From contig DATKYR010000029.1 in the NCBI GenBank assembly GCA_035528395.1, positions 62,001 through 126,000 of the forward strand: a stretch of DNA of 64,000 nucleotides. Reading direction: 5' to 3'. Shown piece by piece: positions 34,038 to 43,417 of the stretch. Numbering within the stretch: the first letter of the stretch is position 1; every line of letters starts with the position of its first letter. A model generated the notes under the pieces. That model ran no database searches. It had not been told where the DNA came from and saw only the letters and a program-made list of their open reading frames with translations. The translations under genes and the position numbers were made by a program. Origin of the DNA: NIOZ-UU13 sp035528395. GTDB lineage: Bacteria; Planctomycetota; Phycisphaerae; Sedimentisphaerales; Anaerobacaceae.

Positions 34038-35483
34038 ATGATTGACCCGTTGTGGCTTATGTTAATCGGTATGATTGTGGTCCTCGGTGGTATTTTAGCT
34101 TTGCGGCTGCATGCATTTCTGGCGCTAATCCTTGGCGCCATCATCGTGGGCTCTCTGACAGCGACACCTGCGCTGAGGCAATTTGCCCAGGACAAGAACA
34201 TGACAGCAGCAGAAACCGAAGCCTTAATCCAACAATCCGTGGGCGAGCGTGTTGCCGGCGCATTTGGGCGAACGTGTACGAAGATTGGGATTTTAATTGC
34301 CATGGCCTCCATCATCGGGAAGTTCTTACTTGAAAGTGGCGCTGCAGAGCGAATCGTTCGGTCTCTGCTAAAATGGCTGGGGGAAAAACGCGCGCCCGGC
34401 GCATTCTTAGGCAGCGGATTTCTGCTGGGAATGCCGGTCTTTTTCGATACGGTTTTCTATCTGATGATACCCTTAGGTAAGGCCATGGGGATAAGGGTGG
34501 GCCGGAATTACGGTCTCTATATTATGGCAATTGTAGCAGGAGCAACCATGACCCATTCTCTCGTACCACCGACGCCCGGCCCCTTGTTCGTTGCAGGTGA
34601 GCTTTCTGTAAATATAGGACTCATGATTATAGGGGGAATCGTCGTCGGTATGTTTACTGTAAGCGCCGGTTATCTTTACGCTCTATGGGCAAACCGAAAA
34701 TGGCCGATACCCGTCAGAGACACGGCCGATATTTCTGTTGCCGATCTAAGAAGTATGACAGAAAAAGATGAAGCAACCCTACCGCCCTTTTGGCTTTCGG
34801 TACTACCCATCGTTCTGCCTGTTCTTTTGATTGCCGGAGGGACATTTTTCGATTCCTGGGTGAAGACACAATCTCCCATAACAACGGCTCCATGGTGGCG
34901 AAACATCGCCGTGTTGATTGACAATGTGGGTAATCCTAACGTGGCCCTCACAATTTCGGCTGCTATTGCTCTGGTTACTTTTGCATGGCAGCACCGAGAC
35001 CATAAGAAGAATATCACAGCGTTCCTTCAGAATGCGCTCTCGAGCGGCGGACTAATCATTCTGATTACATCTGCCGGTGGTGCCTTCGGCGGCATCCTGC
35101 AGCAGACCGGCATCGGTTATCGCATCCAGGAGCTGGCGACTTCTTATCACATAGCCGTACTTCCTCTGGCATTCTTTGTGACAGCCATTGTCCGAACGGC
35201 TCAGGGTTCCGCAACGGTTGCCATGATAACTGCGGTCGGCATTCTCGGTGGTCTGGCCGGCAGTGGACAGATGGGATTCCATCCACTCTATCTGGCACTG
35301 GCCATTGGATGTGGGTCAAAACTCATTCCCTGGATGAATGACAGCGGTTTCTGGGTGATATGCAAGATGTCCGGTATGACGGAGGGCGAAACGCTGAAAA
35401 CCTGCTCGACGATGATGACGCTGATGGGAATTGTTGGTTTGTTAGTGATTATGATTTTAGCACGACTTTTCCCATTGGTTTGA
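34038..35483 (+). CDS. GntP-family sugar-acid permease
   Basis: 481 residues with AAAGGAG before the ATG. About 12 helices. The GntP pattern: GKFLLESGAAERIVRSLLKWLGEKRAP, GMPVFFDTVFYLMIPLG, THSLVPPTPGPLFVAGEL and GSATVAMITAVGI. It imports gluconate-like or aldarate acids by proton symport. It starts 1 nt after the enolase-family gene, so the two are surely co-transcribed. A second, non-identical GntP lies at 39333. Confidence 0.93.
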   Translation: MIDPLWLMLIGMIVVLGGILALRLHAFLALILGAIIVGSLTATPALRQFAQDKNMTAAETEALIQQSVGERVAGAFGRTCTKIGILIAMASIIGKFLLESGAAERIVRSLLKWLGEKRAPGAFLGSGFLLGMPVFFDTVFYLMIPLGKAMGIRVGRNYGLYIMAIVAGATMTHSLVPPTPGPLFVAGELSVNIGLMIIGGIVVGMFTVSAGYLYALWANRKWPIPVRDTADISVADLRSMTEKDEATLPPFWLSVLPIVLPVLLIAGGTFFDSWVKTQSPITTAPWWRNIAVLIDNVGNPNVALTISAAIALVTFAWQHRDHKKNITAFLQNALSSGGLIILITSAGGAFGGILQQTGIGYRIQELATSYHIAVLPLAFFVTAIVRTAQGSATVAMITAVGILGGLAGSGQMGFHPLYLALAIGCGSKLIPWMNDSGFWVICKMSGMTEGETLKTCSTMMTLMGIVGLLVIMILARLFPLV

Positions 35484-35676
35484 CAATCTCGCTAAATAGA
35501 AAGTAAGGACTGGTAAAGAAATTAGGTTTCGTTTTTGGTTGAGCGAGGACAAGGCTGGCAAGGAAGCAAAACGCAGGCCTACTGGTTGGTAGTCCGAGTT
35601 TTGCTGACACCGCCAGCCGAAGCCGCAGCCAGCCAAAAATGGAAGATAATTTATTTACAAGTCCTAAGGAATCAAA

Positions 35677-36981
35677 ATGAAAATTGTCGACATGCGTATT
35701 CACTCGGTCGCTATTGCAGACCCGCCGTTGCGAAGTTCGTATGGCCTTCATGCCCCATACGCCTTGCGGACTATTCTGGAGCTTGAAAGCGAAGACGGTA
35801 TTGTTGGCATTTCCGAAACGTACGGCGGGGAAACTCCGGCTCAAGCTCTAAGAGAGTTGCGGCCGCAAGTTGTTGGTGCCGATTCGTACCGTTTAACCGG
35901 CTTCCTCTCGACCATGGTGGAAGGACAGGGAGCAGGCTCCGAACGTTCTCAGACTTATCTGGTGCCTGGAGAGAATCCCCTTGACGCAACTACCCGCACG
36001 TACGCGGCCATTGAAGCTGGGTGTCTGGATTTAATCGGAAAATCTGTCGGCCTGCCGGTATGTGACCTGATTGGCGGTCGCCTCAGGGATAAAGTTCCGT
36101 TTTCTGCTTATCCGTTCTACAAGCATGCCGGAGGGGGAGGTGAAGGCGACGATGTTCGCGAAGATGAATACGGAGAAGCCCTGACGCCCGAAGCCCTGGT
36201 GCAGCAAGTCAAACAAATGGTGACCAAATACGGATTCGGCTCTATCAAATTCAAAGGCGGTGTGCTGGAACCGGACCTGGAAATTGAAACCATCAAATTG
36301 CTCCGTCAGGAGCTTGGTCCTGAAGTTCCATTGCGAATCGACCCAAATTCTGCATGGACAGTTGAAACATCCTTGCGAGTAGGTAAAGCGTTGGCCGAGG
36401 AGCTTTCGGGCGGCGGATATTTGGAAGACCCAACCGCCGGCTTGGAAAATATGGCAGAGGTAAGAGGATGTTTAGTCGCCGAAGGGATTATGACACCGCT
36501 GGCCACCAATGTGGCGGTCACTTCGTTCGGGGATGTCCCCCGGGCCATTGAATTGGACGCCGTGCAGATTATTCTGTGTGACCATCATTATTGGGGCGGT
36601 ATGCGGCAGGTACAGCATTTGGCGAATCTCTGTAAGGTCTTTGGTATCGGATTATCGATGCATTCGAACAGTCATTTGGGCGTGTCCCTGATGGGAATGG
36701 CGCACGTGGCCGCCGCGACACCTCATTTGACTTATGCCTGTGACACCCATTATCCCTGGCAGTCAGAACAAGATGAAGTGGTGGAAGGCGGACGCGTTTC
36801 TTTAGTCAATGGATGCGTCAAGATTCCTGAAAAGCCCGGATTGGGAGTAGAGCTGGATTATGACCAGCTGGCACGTGGTCGTGAACGTTATGAAAAATGT
36901 CCATATCGCAAACGGGATGATGAGGCCGAAATGCGCAAACATGTTGACCCCAGCTGGAAGCGAATTCTGCCCAGATGGTGA
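35677..36981 (+). CDS. Glucarate dehydratase-family protein
   Basis: 434 residues with an AAGGAAT ribosome-binding site. Strong glucarate-dehydratase features: an opening VDMRIHSVAIADPPL, the KxK pair in FGSIKFKGG, metal ligands in RIDPNSAW and YLEDP, Asn in PLATNVAVT, DHHYWGGMRQVQ, and the diagnostic SMHSNSHLGVSLMGMAHVAAA histidine region. It dehydrates D-glucarate (or idarate) to 5-keto-4-deoxyglucarate. With the GarL-like aldolase and GarR-like reductase it forms an aldarate route in one locus. Confidence 0.9.
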   Translation: MKIVDMRIHSVAIADPPLRSSYGLHAPYALRTILELESEDGIVGISETYGGETPAQALRELRPQVVGADSYRLTGFLSTMVEGQGAGSERSQTYLVPGENPLDATTRTYAAIEAGCLDLIGKSVGLPVCDLIGGRLRDKVPFSAYPFYKHAGGGGEGDDVREDEYGEALTPEALVQQVKQMVTKYGFGSIKFKGGVLEPDLEIETIKLLRQELGPEVPLRIDPNSAWTVETSLRVGKALAEELSGGGYLEDPTAGLENMAEVRGCLVAEGIMTPLATNVAVTSFGDVPRAIELDAVQIILCDHHYWGGMRQVQHLANLCKVFGIGLSMHSNSHLGVSLMGMAHVAAATPHLTYACDTHYPWQSEQDEVVEGGRVSLVNGCVKIPEKPGLGVELDYDQLARGRERYEKCPYRKRDDEAEMRKHVDPSWKRILPRW

Positions 36982-37095
36982 TTACTGCCTAAATCCCTGG
37001 GCGGGATAGAAAGCAATCCCGCAGACAAAAAGAATACCTTGCCCTGCGGGACTTAAACGTATATCCTTGTATGCAAAAAGTCATGGGAGCTGACT

Positions 37096-38127
37096 ATGAA
37101 GAAGATAGGCTACCTGCAGTGGGCAATTGAAAACACCAAGACAGTATGGTGGCACGACTCGGCGGAGCCAAGCGAGCTTGAGCGCGGTATCCGCAGGGGC
37201 GCCATCGGTGCTACCACGAATCCGTTTCTCGCGAATCTTGCATTGTCGAGGAACAAAGACGCCTGGGCCGAGGAGATAGACAATGTGCTGTCAGAGCACT
37301 TGGAGCCGGAAAGAAAGGCCGAAAAGCTCATGAGCATAGCAATAACGCACGCTGCCCATCAGCTCGAGCCGCAATATAAAAAAAGCACAGGCCGGATGGG
37401 CTATGTCTGTGCACAGGTCAATCCCGCCCGCGCGGCAGAAAGAGAGTGTATGCTTTCGATGGCAAGGCGTTTTCACGCCTGGGCACCTAATATTGCCGTC
37501 AAGCTGCCCGCCACGGAGGCAGGGCTGGATGTGCTTGAGGACTGTACGGCTGAAGGAATCACGGCCACACTTACCATAAGCTATACTGTGCCGCAGGTAA
37601 TTGCCATAGCCGAAAGACATCGCCAGGGAATACGACGGGCCGAACAGAATAGTATCGAACCAGGCAAGTGCTTTGCCGTCATTATGATCGGGCGTCTGGA
37701 TGATTATCTTAGAGACATGGCGCACGACTGCGAAGCTGACATTAGCGAATCCGATATTCGTCAGGCGGGTCTGGCTGTTTCCAAACGGGCTTATTCGATT
37801 TACAAACAGCGCAGCTATGAAGCGATGTTGATAGTTGCCGCCCTGAGGGGAACTTATCATATGACGGAATTAGCGGGCGCGGAAATCATTATGTCTATTG
37901 CTCCGCCGTATCAGGAAATGCTGCTGTCTGAAAAATTGCCCTGTGAGGAGCGCATAGACCACGAGATACCAAAGGATGTAATTGAGAGACTCTCAACATT
38001 GCCTGAGTTTGTTCGAGCTTACGAACCTGAGGGGATGGAGCTGAAGGATTTCATTACGTATGGAGTGACACAAAAGACACTTGCACAGTTTCACGAAGGC
38101 GGCTGGAAGCTGTTGGAGAATTTTTAG
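37096..38127 (+). CDS. Transaldolase-family protein
   Basis: 343 residues. The transaldolase barrel is recognisable from RGAIGATTNPFLANLAL, GRMGYVCAQVNP, NIAVKLPATEAGLDVLEDCTAEGITATLTISYTVPQ (Schiff-base lysine in VKLPAT) and a helical C-terminus. Such divergent members replace fructose-6-phosphate aldolase or transaldolase activities; the substrate is unknown. The gene is flanked by glucarate dehydratase and GarR genes on the same strand, so a keto-acid or tartronate-semialdehyde-related role is possible. Confidence 0.85.
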   Translation: MKKIGYLQWAIENTKTVWWHDSAEPSELERGIRRGAIGATTNPFLANLALSRNKDAWAEEIDNVLSEHLEPERKAEKLMSIAITHAAHQLEPQYKKSTGRMGYVCAQVNPARAAERECMLSMARRFHAWAPNIAVKLPATEAGLDVLEDCTAEGITATLTISYTVPQVIAIAERHRQGIRRAEQNSIEPGKCFAVIMIGRLDDYLRDMAHDCEADISESDIRQAGLAVSKRAYSIYKQRSYEAMLIVAALRGTYHMTELAGAEIIMSIAPPYQEMLLSEKLPCEERIDHEIPKDVIERLSTLPEFVRAYEPEGMELKDFITYGVTQKTLAQFHEGGWKLLENF

Positions 38128-38132
38128 CTCGT

Positions 38133-38209
38133 TGAGTGGTAAGTAGTGAGTAGTGAGCGGTGAGTAGTGAGTAGTCAACTCACCAATTAACCAATTAACT
38201 AATTAACCA
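38133..38209. repeat. Bipartite short-word repeat, second copy
   Basis: GTGAGTAGT and GTGAGCGG words followed by AACTCACCAATTAACCAATT and ATTAACC words. Same order as at 8960-9073, again between two same-strand genes. Confidence 0.85.
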
Positions 38210-38227
38210 GACACGAAAGGTTTGACT

Positions 38228-39121
38228 ATGAAGAAGATTGGCTTTATTGGATTGGGAATTATGGGCAAGCCTATGGCCAAGAATCTGCTCAAGGCAGGCT
38301 ATTCGCTTACTGTTTACGACATTGTACCTGAGAGGATGGAGGATGTGGTCAAAGCCGGTGCAAAGGCAGGCTCATCGAGCAAAGATGTCGCCGAAAAGAG
38401 CGAGGTGATAATCACTATGCTGCCTAACTCCCCGGACGTCAAGGAAGCAGTGCTGGGTAAGAATGGCGTTCTGGAGGGGGCGAAGCCGGCCACTATCCTC
38501 GTAGATATGAGCTCCATCGCGCCTTTGGCGAGCAAGGAGGTAGCAGAAAAGGCCAAAGAAAAGGGAGTCACTGTGCTCGATGCTCCCGTGAGCGGCGGTG
38601 AGCCCAAGGCTATCGAAGGAACGCTTGCAATAATGGTCGGGGGGCCGCAAGAGACATTCGATGAGGTTGAAGATATTCTAAGTGTGATGGGTGCTTCCGT
38701 GACACGGGTGGGCGAGATTGGCAGCGGCAACATGACAAAATTAGCCAATCAGATCATCGTCGCCCTGAACATTGCCGCAATGTCCGAGGCAATGGTCTTG
38801 GCAGCCAAGGCAGGCGTCAACGCAGAGAAGGTCTTTCAGGCGATTCGCGGAGGACTGGCCGGCAGCGCAGTCCTGGACGCCAAGATGCCGCTGGTGCTGG
38901 AAGGCAACTTCAAGCCGGGATTTCGCATCGAGCTGCACATCAAAGACCTGGCCAACGCATTGGATACCGCCCATGAGGTAGGAGTCCCTGTTCCCCTGTC
39001 CAGCGCCGTTATGGAGGTGATGCAGGCATTGAAAGTGGACGGCAAGGGCGCAGACGACCACGGTGGGATTATTCAGTTCTATGAGAAGCTGGCCAAGGTT
39101 GAAGTGCGAGCTGTGAGATAA
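38228..39121 (+). CDS. garR: Tartronate-semialdehyde reductase-like NAD(P)-dependent dehydrogenase
   Basis: 297 residues from the ATG at 38228 (GAAAGG ribosome-binding site). Beta-hydroxyacid dehydrogenase: GFIGLGIMGKPMAKNLLKAGY nucleotide-binding motif, DAPVSGGEPKAIEGTLAIMVGG substrate-binding motif, and catalytic lysine in GSGNMTKLANQIIV. Members of the GarR group reduce tartronate semialdehyde to glycerate, the last step of aldarate breakdown. The gene neighbourhood supports this over 3-hydroxyisobutyrate dehydrogenase. Confidence 0.9.
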   Translation: MKKIGFIGLGIMGKPMAKNLLKAGYSLTVYDIVPERMEDVVKAGAKAGSSSKDVAEKSEVIITMLPNSPDVKEAVLGKNGVLEGAKPATILVDMSSIAPLASKEVAEKAKEKGVTVLDAPVSGGEPKAIEGTLAIMVGGPQETFDEVEDILSVMGASVTRVGEIGSGNMTKLANQIIVALNIAAMSEAMVLAAKAGVNAEKVFQAIRGGLAGSAVLDAKMPLVLEGNFKPGFRIELHIKDLANALDTAHEVGVPVPLSSAVMEVMQALKVDGKGADDHGGIIQFYEKLAKVEVRAVR

Positions 39122-39300
39122 AGATTCAGGTTATCAGGACGTCAGGCTCGCGCTACGTAGCTTTTGCAAAGTAGCATTGTTTTTCCTGATATCCTGTTCT
39201 GATGATAACCTGTATCCTGATTTTCTGTTCTCCTGATATCCATAACTTTAGGCACTCCAAACTTTAGGCACTTTAAGTATAAAGTGAGCTAAAGTGAACT
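39122..39300. repeat. CCTGATATCC and CTTTAGGCAC word repeats
   Basis: 39127-39240 contains CAGGTTATCA/TGATAACCTG opposite words and repeated CCTGATATCC. 39244-39300 contains ACTTTAGGCACT twice then AAAGTGAGCTAAAGTGAACT. The latter family recurs at 58543-58630 beside the IS4 element. Confidence 0.75.
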
Positions 39301-39332
39301 TCAGAAGACAAAGTAATACAGAACCGACGCTC

Positions 39333-40685
39333 TTAGACCAACGGAAGTATAAATGCAAATAGCAGCGTAAAAGCCAGAGTTATGAGTCCCAGCGCTGCGG
39401 TGAGGATAGTCCAGGATTTGAGCGTCTCGATTTCGGTCAGGCCGCCCATCCGCGCGAAGATCCAGAACCCACTGTTGTTCATCCAATCTCCGACAAGCGA
39501 GCCGCCGCCGATAGCCATGGCTAAGTACACGAGATTGCAACCGAGCATTTCTTCTGATATGCCCATAGCCGCAAACATTGAAGCGGTCGTAATCATGGCT
39601 ACTGTGCCTGAGCCCTGCGAAAATTTTATGATCGTTGAGACAGCAAAGGCCAAAAGCAGGATTGCAAGTCCCAAGCCCTGGCCTCCTGTATCGACGAATC
39701 CCTTCACCACGTCCTGGACGCCGGCGGCTCGGAGCATTGCGCCGAAAGCACCACCACCAGCCGTTATGAGAATAATGATGCCACCGCTCATAAGGGCTGT
39801 GTCCATCTTCCCGGAAAGCTCTTTGAGAGATAAACCTCGACTGCGAACAAGCACAAACATCGCGATCGCCGCCGAGAGCAGCAGAGCCAGGTTGGGATTG
39901 CCCAATACAGCCGTGATTTGAGCTATCAGCGAGTCCTCGACCAGCGCATTTGTCACCGTATTGGCGGATATTAGGATGACGGGAAGTATAATCGGCAAGA
40001 GCGAAATCCACAGGCCTGGTAACTGGCTGTCGTCCAGGGGCTCTGCCTCCGGCTCGCCAGTGTAAGGACGCATCGGAATGTCCACAAACCGATTAATCAG
40101 CTTACAAACGAGTAGCCCAAGGGCTGCTGTGGGCAGGCCCACGAGGAGGCCCATCCCTATCATTACTCCAAGGTCTATGCCGAAGCAGTTAGCCATGAAC
40201 AAAGGACCCGGGGTTGGCGGAACTAATGTATGAGTGATTCCGGCACCTGCGACAATAGCTGTAAGGTACAAGACGTAGTTCTTTTGTGTTCGCCGATAGA
40301 GCGAACGAGCCAGCGGTACCAGAAGGTAGAAGACAGTGTCGAAGAACACAGGAACTGAGAGTACGAATCCGCTTGCCATAAGTGCCGTAGATGCTCTTTT
40401 CTCTCCCAGCGCTTTGAGAAAAGACCGTACAATTCGGTCGGCTGCGCCACTATCCATAAGACATTTGCCGATGACAGCGGCCAGCGCAATCACAATACCG
40501 ATAGCCCCGACAACCGAGCCAAACGCCCCGGCCACGCGAGAGACCTTATCCGCGAGATCGCCGGGAGCCAGCAAGCTGACGATTATTGCAGCAGTTATCA
40601 ACGCAACAAACGCATTGACACGCAGTACTATGATCATCGCAATAAGCAGGGCAACGCCAATAATCAATATCACTACCGGGTTCAT
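39333..40685 (-). CDS. GntP-family sugar-acid permease (second)
   Basis: 450 residues, about 12 helices. GntP signatures: IGKCLMDSGAADRIVRSFLKALGEKRA, SVPVFFDTVFYLLVPLARSL, THTLVPPTPGPLFMANCFG, GSGTVAMITTASMFA and WMNNSGFWIFARMGGL. It points away from the glucarate genes and precedes (in its own direction follows) the isomerase-like and Gfo/Idh genes, so it may import a different sugar acid from the first GntP. Confidence 0.93.
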   Translation of the reverse strand: MNPVVILIIGVALLIAMIIVLRVNAFVALITAAIIVSLLAPGDLADKVSRVAGAFGSVVGAIGIVIALAAVIGKCLMDSGAADRIVRSFLKALGEKRASTALMASGFVLSVPVFFDTVFYLLVPLARSLYRRTQKNYVLYLTAIVAGAGITHTLVPPTPGPLFMANCFGIDLGVMIGMGLLVGLPTAALGLLVCKLINRFVDIPMRPYTGEPEAEPLDDSQLPGLWISLLPIILPVILISANTVTNALVEDSLIAQITAVLGNPNLALLLSAAIAMFVLVRSRGLSLKELSGKMDTALMSGGIIILITAGGGAFGAMLRAAGVQDVVKGFVDTGGQGLGLAILLLAFAVSTIIKFSQGSGTVAMITTASMFAAMGISEEMLGCNLVYLAMAIGGGSLVGDWMNNSGFWIFARMGGLTEIETLKSWTILTAALGLITLAFTLLFAFILPLV

Positions 40686-40722
40686 AATAACAGACCTCCA
40701 AATATTGTCTCTATACCGTCAC

Positions 40723-41790
40723 TCACAAATTCAATTGCTCCTTAGCGAAAGCAAGGCATTTTTTAATGTTAGCATCTTCAAGCTCGACCAGCTCATCCAG
40801 CGGCAGATGATTAACCTTTGGCAACAGCTCCGGCGATGCATTTGCGCGGACATATCTGAGAGTACGAGCCAAATCAAAGCCCGGCACATCCTCAAACGTC
40901 GCCCAGTATTTATCTGTCAGGCAAGGGACTCTCAGCGGGTCTCTGGTTGCCATCTCCAGACCGAATTGAATTTCAAGCCTCGCCTTGCGAAGCATCTGGA
41001 CCATTCGAGGCAGGTTGAGCAGGCCTTGCCCCAGTGGGACATCGGCAAGCAGGAAACCTTCATCGTATTCGGCTACGGCTATGTCCTTTAGATGGACTGC
41101 AAAGCCGTAAGGTGCGTATGCCTTGACAACCGCCATTGGATCTTCCAGAAGAGCAAAGCTGTTACCCATGTCGATGCACACACCGACGTATTCGCTGCTG
41201 ATGCGACTGAGCATATCCAGCATTTGACCGATGCGCCAGTCTTTATGGTTCTCAATCGCAAGTCGCATACGGTGTCGTGCCGCGACCGGCTCAGCCAATT
41301 GCAACGACTTCCAGGTACGCTCGGTGAACGCTTTGAATTCTTCGGCATTGCTGAACTGCTCGTAGCGTCGCCCACCTATTGCAATGCGGACTACCTTAGC
41401 TCCAGCCTGCTTAGCTGTCCGCACCGTTGCATCGAATTTCTCGACGCCGGACATATCACGGGGCAAAGACGCAGAACCTTCAATAAACATGTCGTTGTTT
41501 TGGGCCTTTTCCAGAAGCTTACGAGTATAGTCTTCATCTCGAATCCCTATGTTCATCTGGATGCCGCCGGCACCAACCTTATGACAATGGTCGAGAAAGT
41601 TCAGCGGATCAGCAAGTTTTCCCTTCATTCGCCCGGTGCGTTCTGCTCTTAGCCGAATGTTGTAGGAAAAATCTGCAATGCCAAGCCGCGATCTTTTGGC
41701 TTGCTCTGCGCCATATATTCTTCCCAGATCCCCGATTGTAGCTGCCGCCAAGCCACCGGCAATTGAACAAAGCACTTCTCGACGATTCAT
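40723..41790 (-). CDS. Tat-exported sugar phosphate isomerase/epimerase-like TIM barrel
   Basis: 355 residues with a GGAGATTGTAAAGG leader. Tat-like signal RREVLCSIAGGLAAATIG. The barrel shows the xylose-isomerase-like pattern: DHCHKVGAGGIQMNIG, GAKVVRIAIGGRRYEQ, RLAIENHKDW, YVGVCIDMGNSFAL and FAVHLKDIAV with metal-binding Glu, Asp and His. Probably isomerises or epimerises a sugar or inositol derivative outside the cytoplasm. In the same orientation as GntP-2, 37 nt upstream of it. Confidence 0.85.
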   Translation of the reverse strand: MNRREVLCSIAGGLAAATIGDLGRIYGAEQAKRSRLGIADFSYNIRLRAERTGRMKGKLADPLNFLDHCHKVGAGGIQMNIGIRDEDYTRKLLEKAQNNDMFIEGSASLPRDMSGVEKFDATVRTAKQAGAKVVRIAIGGRRYEQFSNAEEFKAFTERTWKSLQLAEPVAARHRMRLAIENHKDWRIGQMLDMLSRISSEYVGVCIDMGNSFALLEDPMAVVKAYAPYGFAVHLKDIAVAEYDEGFLLADVPLGQGLLNLPRMVQMLRKARLEIQFGLEMATRDPLRVPCLTDKYWATFEDVPGFDLARTLRYVRANASPELLPKVNHLPLDELVELEDANIKKCLAFAKEQLNL

Positions 41791-41937
41791 CCTTTACAAT
41801 CTCCTACTTCTTACACCGCCAGCAATATTTATATTAAAATTTTAGACCTGAATAAGCGTCTATTGTAGAAATTCGGTTGCGGCGCTCATGACGTTTCCAC
41901 TGACCTGCTGCGAAGCATTGCGGCGAGTAAGATAATT

Positions 41938-43401
41938 TCATACTTCATTCGGTACTATGAATGGCTCGCGGTAGTTTCGTCGTACGAACATATTTGCCAT
42001 GTCACTAAACTCGCCAACAAATTTCTCACTTGTCTGGTCAAACATCAGAGAAGGCCCTATGGTCAAGGGTTCCCTTCCAAGGTCCACTTCGTTGGCTCTT
42101 AGATGGGTAAGACAACTCTCAAAAGATTCCGTCAGGATACTGTTCCCTGCGATTACTTCCTTGATTTTCTCGACGGGTTGTTTGCGTCCAAGCCGATAAG
42201 ATATGTTGGCCATATGGCACAGTGCAGCAGAGATATGACCTTCGAGAACATCGGCTATAAGGTCACTGACTTTTCGGCTTCGCATTGCCTGAATGAAATT
42301 GGCCTGATGACCGAGACCACCTTCGCCGGGGAACTGCTTGAGTCTTTTGTTGTTGTTGTCGTATGCCCAGCCGCCCCCTCTACCGCCGCGAAAATAGCCG
42401 TGCTCACAAATGACCACCATGCCAAAGTTGGTCCCTCTATAGTGGTCGCTGGCGCGTAGGCCTCTTCTCCGTCGCAGGCCGCGAACTTCATAAACCATCG
42501 GAACCGGCTTATAGTCAAAGAAAGTAATCTGCGTGTTAGCCGTTTGCCCGTCATCGTCCAAACTGAGCCGCCCGCCAATGCTGATTGCTTTGGGGGCAAT
42601 TTTCTGCTGGCCGATCATCCATCTGCTCTCATCTATATTGTGGGCACCGAGATTGCCGACCTCCCCGGTACCGGTATCCCAAAACCAGTGCCAATCATAG
42701 TGGAGGTTCTTCCGCATCAAGGGCACCAGTGGAGCCGGCCCCTGGAAGAGGTTATAGTCCACCGATGCCGGGATGGGCTGGGGGCCATTGACTTTGCCAA
42801 TACTCTCACGGAGGTTGTAGCTGATTGCCCGAACGAGTTTAATGGAACCGAGGTTACCATTTTTAATATACTCCACAGCTGCCTGGAGCCCTACATCGGA
42901 GCGGTCTTGTGAGCCGACCTGCACAATCCGATTGTACTTGCGGGCCGCCTGAACCATCTTGCGACCTTCCCAGATGTTATGGGAGAGCGGCTTTTCTACA
43001 TACACATCCTTACCTGCCTGGCAGGCCCAAATGGTCATCAAAGCATGCCAGTGGTCCGGTGTGACAACAACAATAGCGTCGATATCCTTGTCATCGAGCA
43101 ACCTGCGGTAGTCAATATAGGTGGTGACTTTCTCGTTGCGGTCCTTGAATTTCTTGGCTTCGAAGTCCAGGAACTCAGTGTCAACATCACAAAAAGCGAC
43201 TATGCGAACGCCCGGCACTTTACCGAATATGTCGATGTGCTCCTTGCCTTTTTTGCGAAGACCCACTATGGCGATGCGAATGTCGTTGTTTGCCCCCAGG
43301 ACCTTTGATGAAGCCTTGGCATGCCGCGCTGAACCGAACCCGATACAGGCGGCAGCAGCCGTTAAGTTCCTTATAAAGTCTCTGCGAGTGAGTCTGCTCA
43401 T
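41938..43401 (-). CDS. Tat-exported Gfo/Idh/MocA-family oxidoreductase
   Basis: 487 residues. Tat signal LTRRDFIRNLTAAAACIGFG. NAD(P)-binding Rossmann domain (IRIAIVGLRKKGKEHIDIF; VVVTPDHWHALMTIWACQAGKDVYVEKPLSHN with the family EKP motif) and a C-terminal beta-sheet domain (GAHNIDESRWMIGQ). Exported members are common in Planctomycetota and act on sugars with tightly bound cofactor. It lies 16 nt after the aldose epimerase gene, in the same direction. Confidence 0.93.
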   Translation of the reverse strand: MSRLTRRDFIRNLTAAAACIGFGSARHAKASSKVLGANNDIRIAIVGLRKKGKEHIDIFGKVPGVRIVAFCDVDTEFLDFEAKKFKDRNEKVTTYIDYRRLLDDKDIDAIVVVTPDHWHALMTIWACQAGKDVYVEKPLSHNIWEGRKMVQAARKYNRIVQVGSQDRSDVGLQAAVEYIKNGNLGSIKLVRAISYNLRESIGKVNGPQPIPASVDYNLFQGPAPLVPLMRKNLHYDWHWFWDTGTGEVGNLGAHNIDESRWMIGQQKIAPKAISIGGRLSLDDDGQTANTQITFFDYKPVPMVYEVRGLRRRRGLRASDHYRGTNFGMVVICEHGYFRGGRGGGWAYDNNNKRLKQFPGEGGLGHQANFIQAMRSRKVSDLIADVLEGHISAALCHMANISYRLGRKQPVEKIKEVIAGNSILTESFESCLTHLRANEVDLGREPLTIGPSLMFDQTSEKFVGEFSDMANMFVRRNYREPFIVPNEV

Positions 43402-43417
43402 CGGTTTTGACTTTTAC

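Noticed and set aside
42255..42912. Overlapping ORFs of 114 to 122 codons within the Gfo/Idh gene
   Set aside because: Shadow frames of a clearly assigned gene, with no motif.
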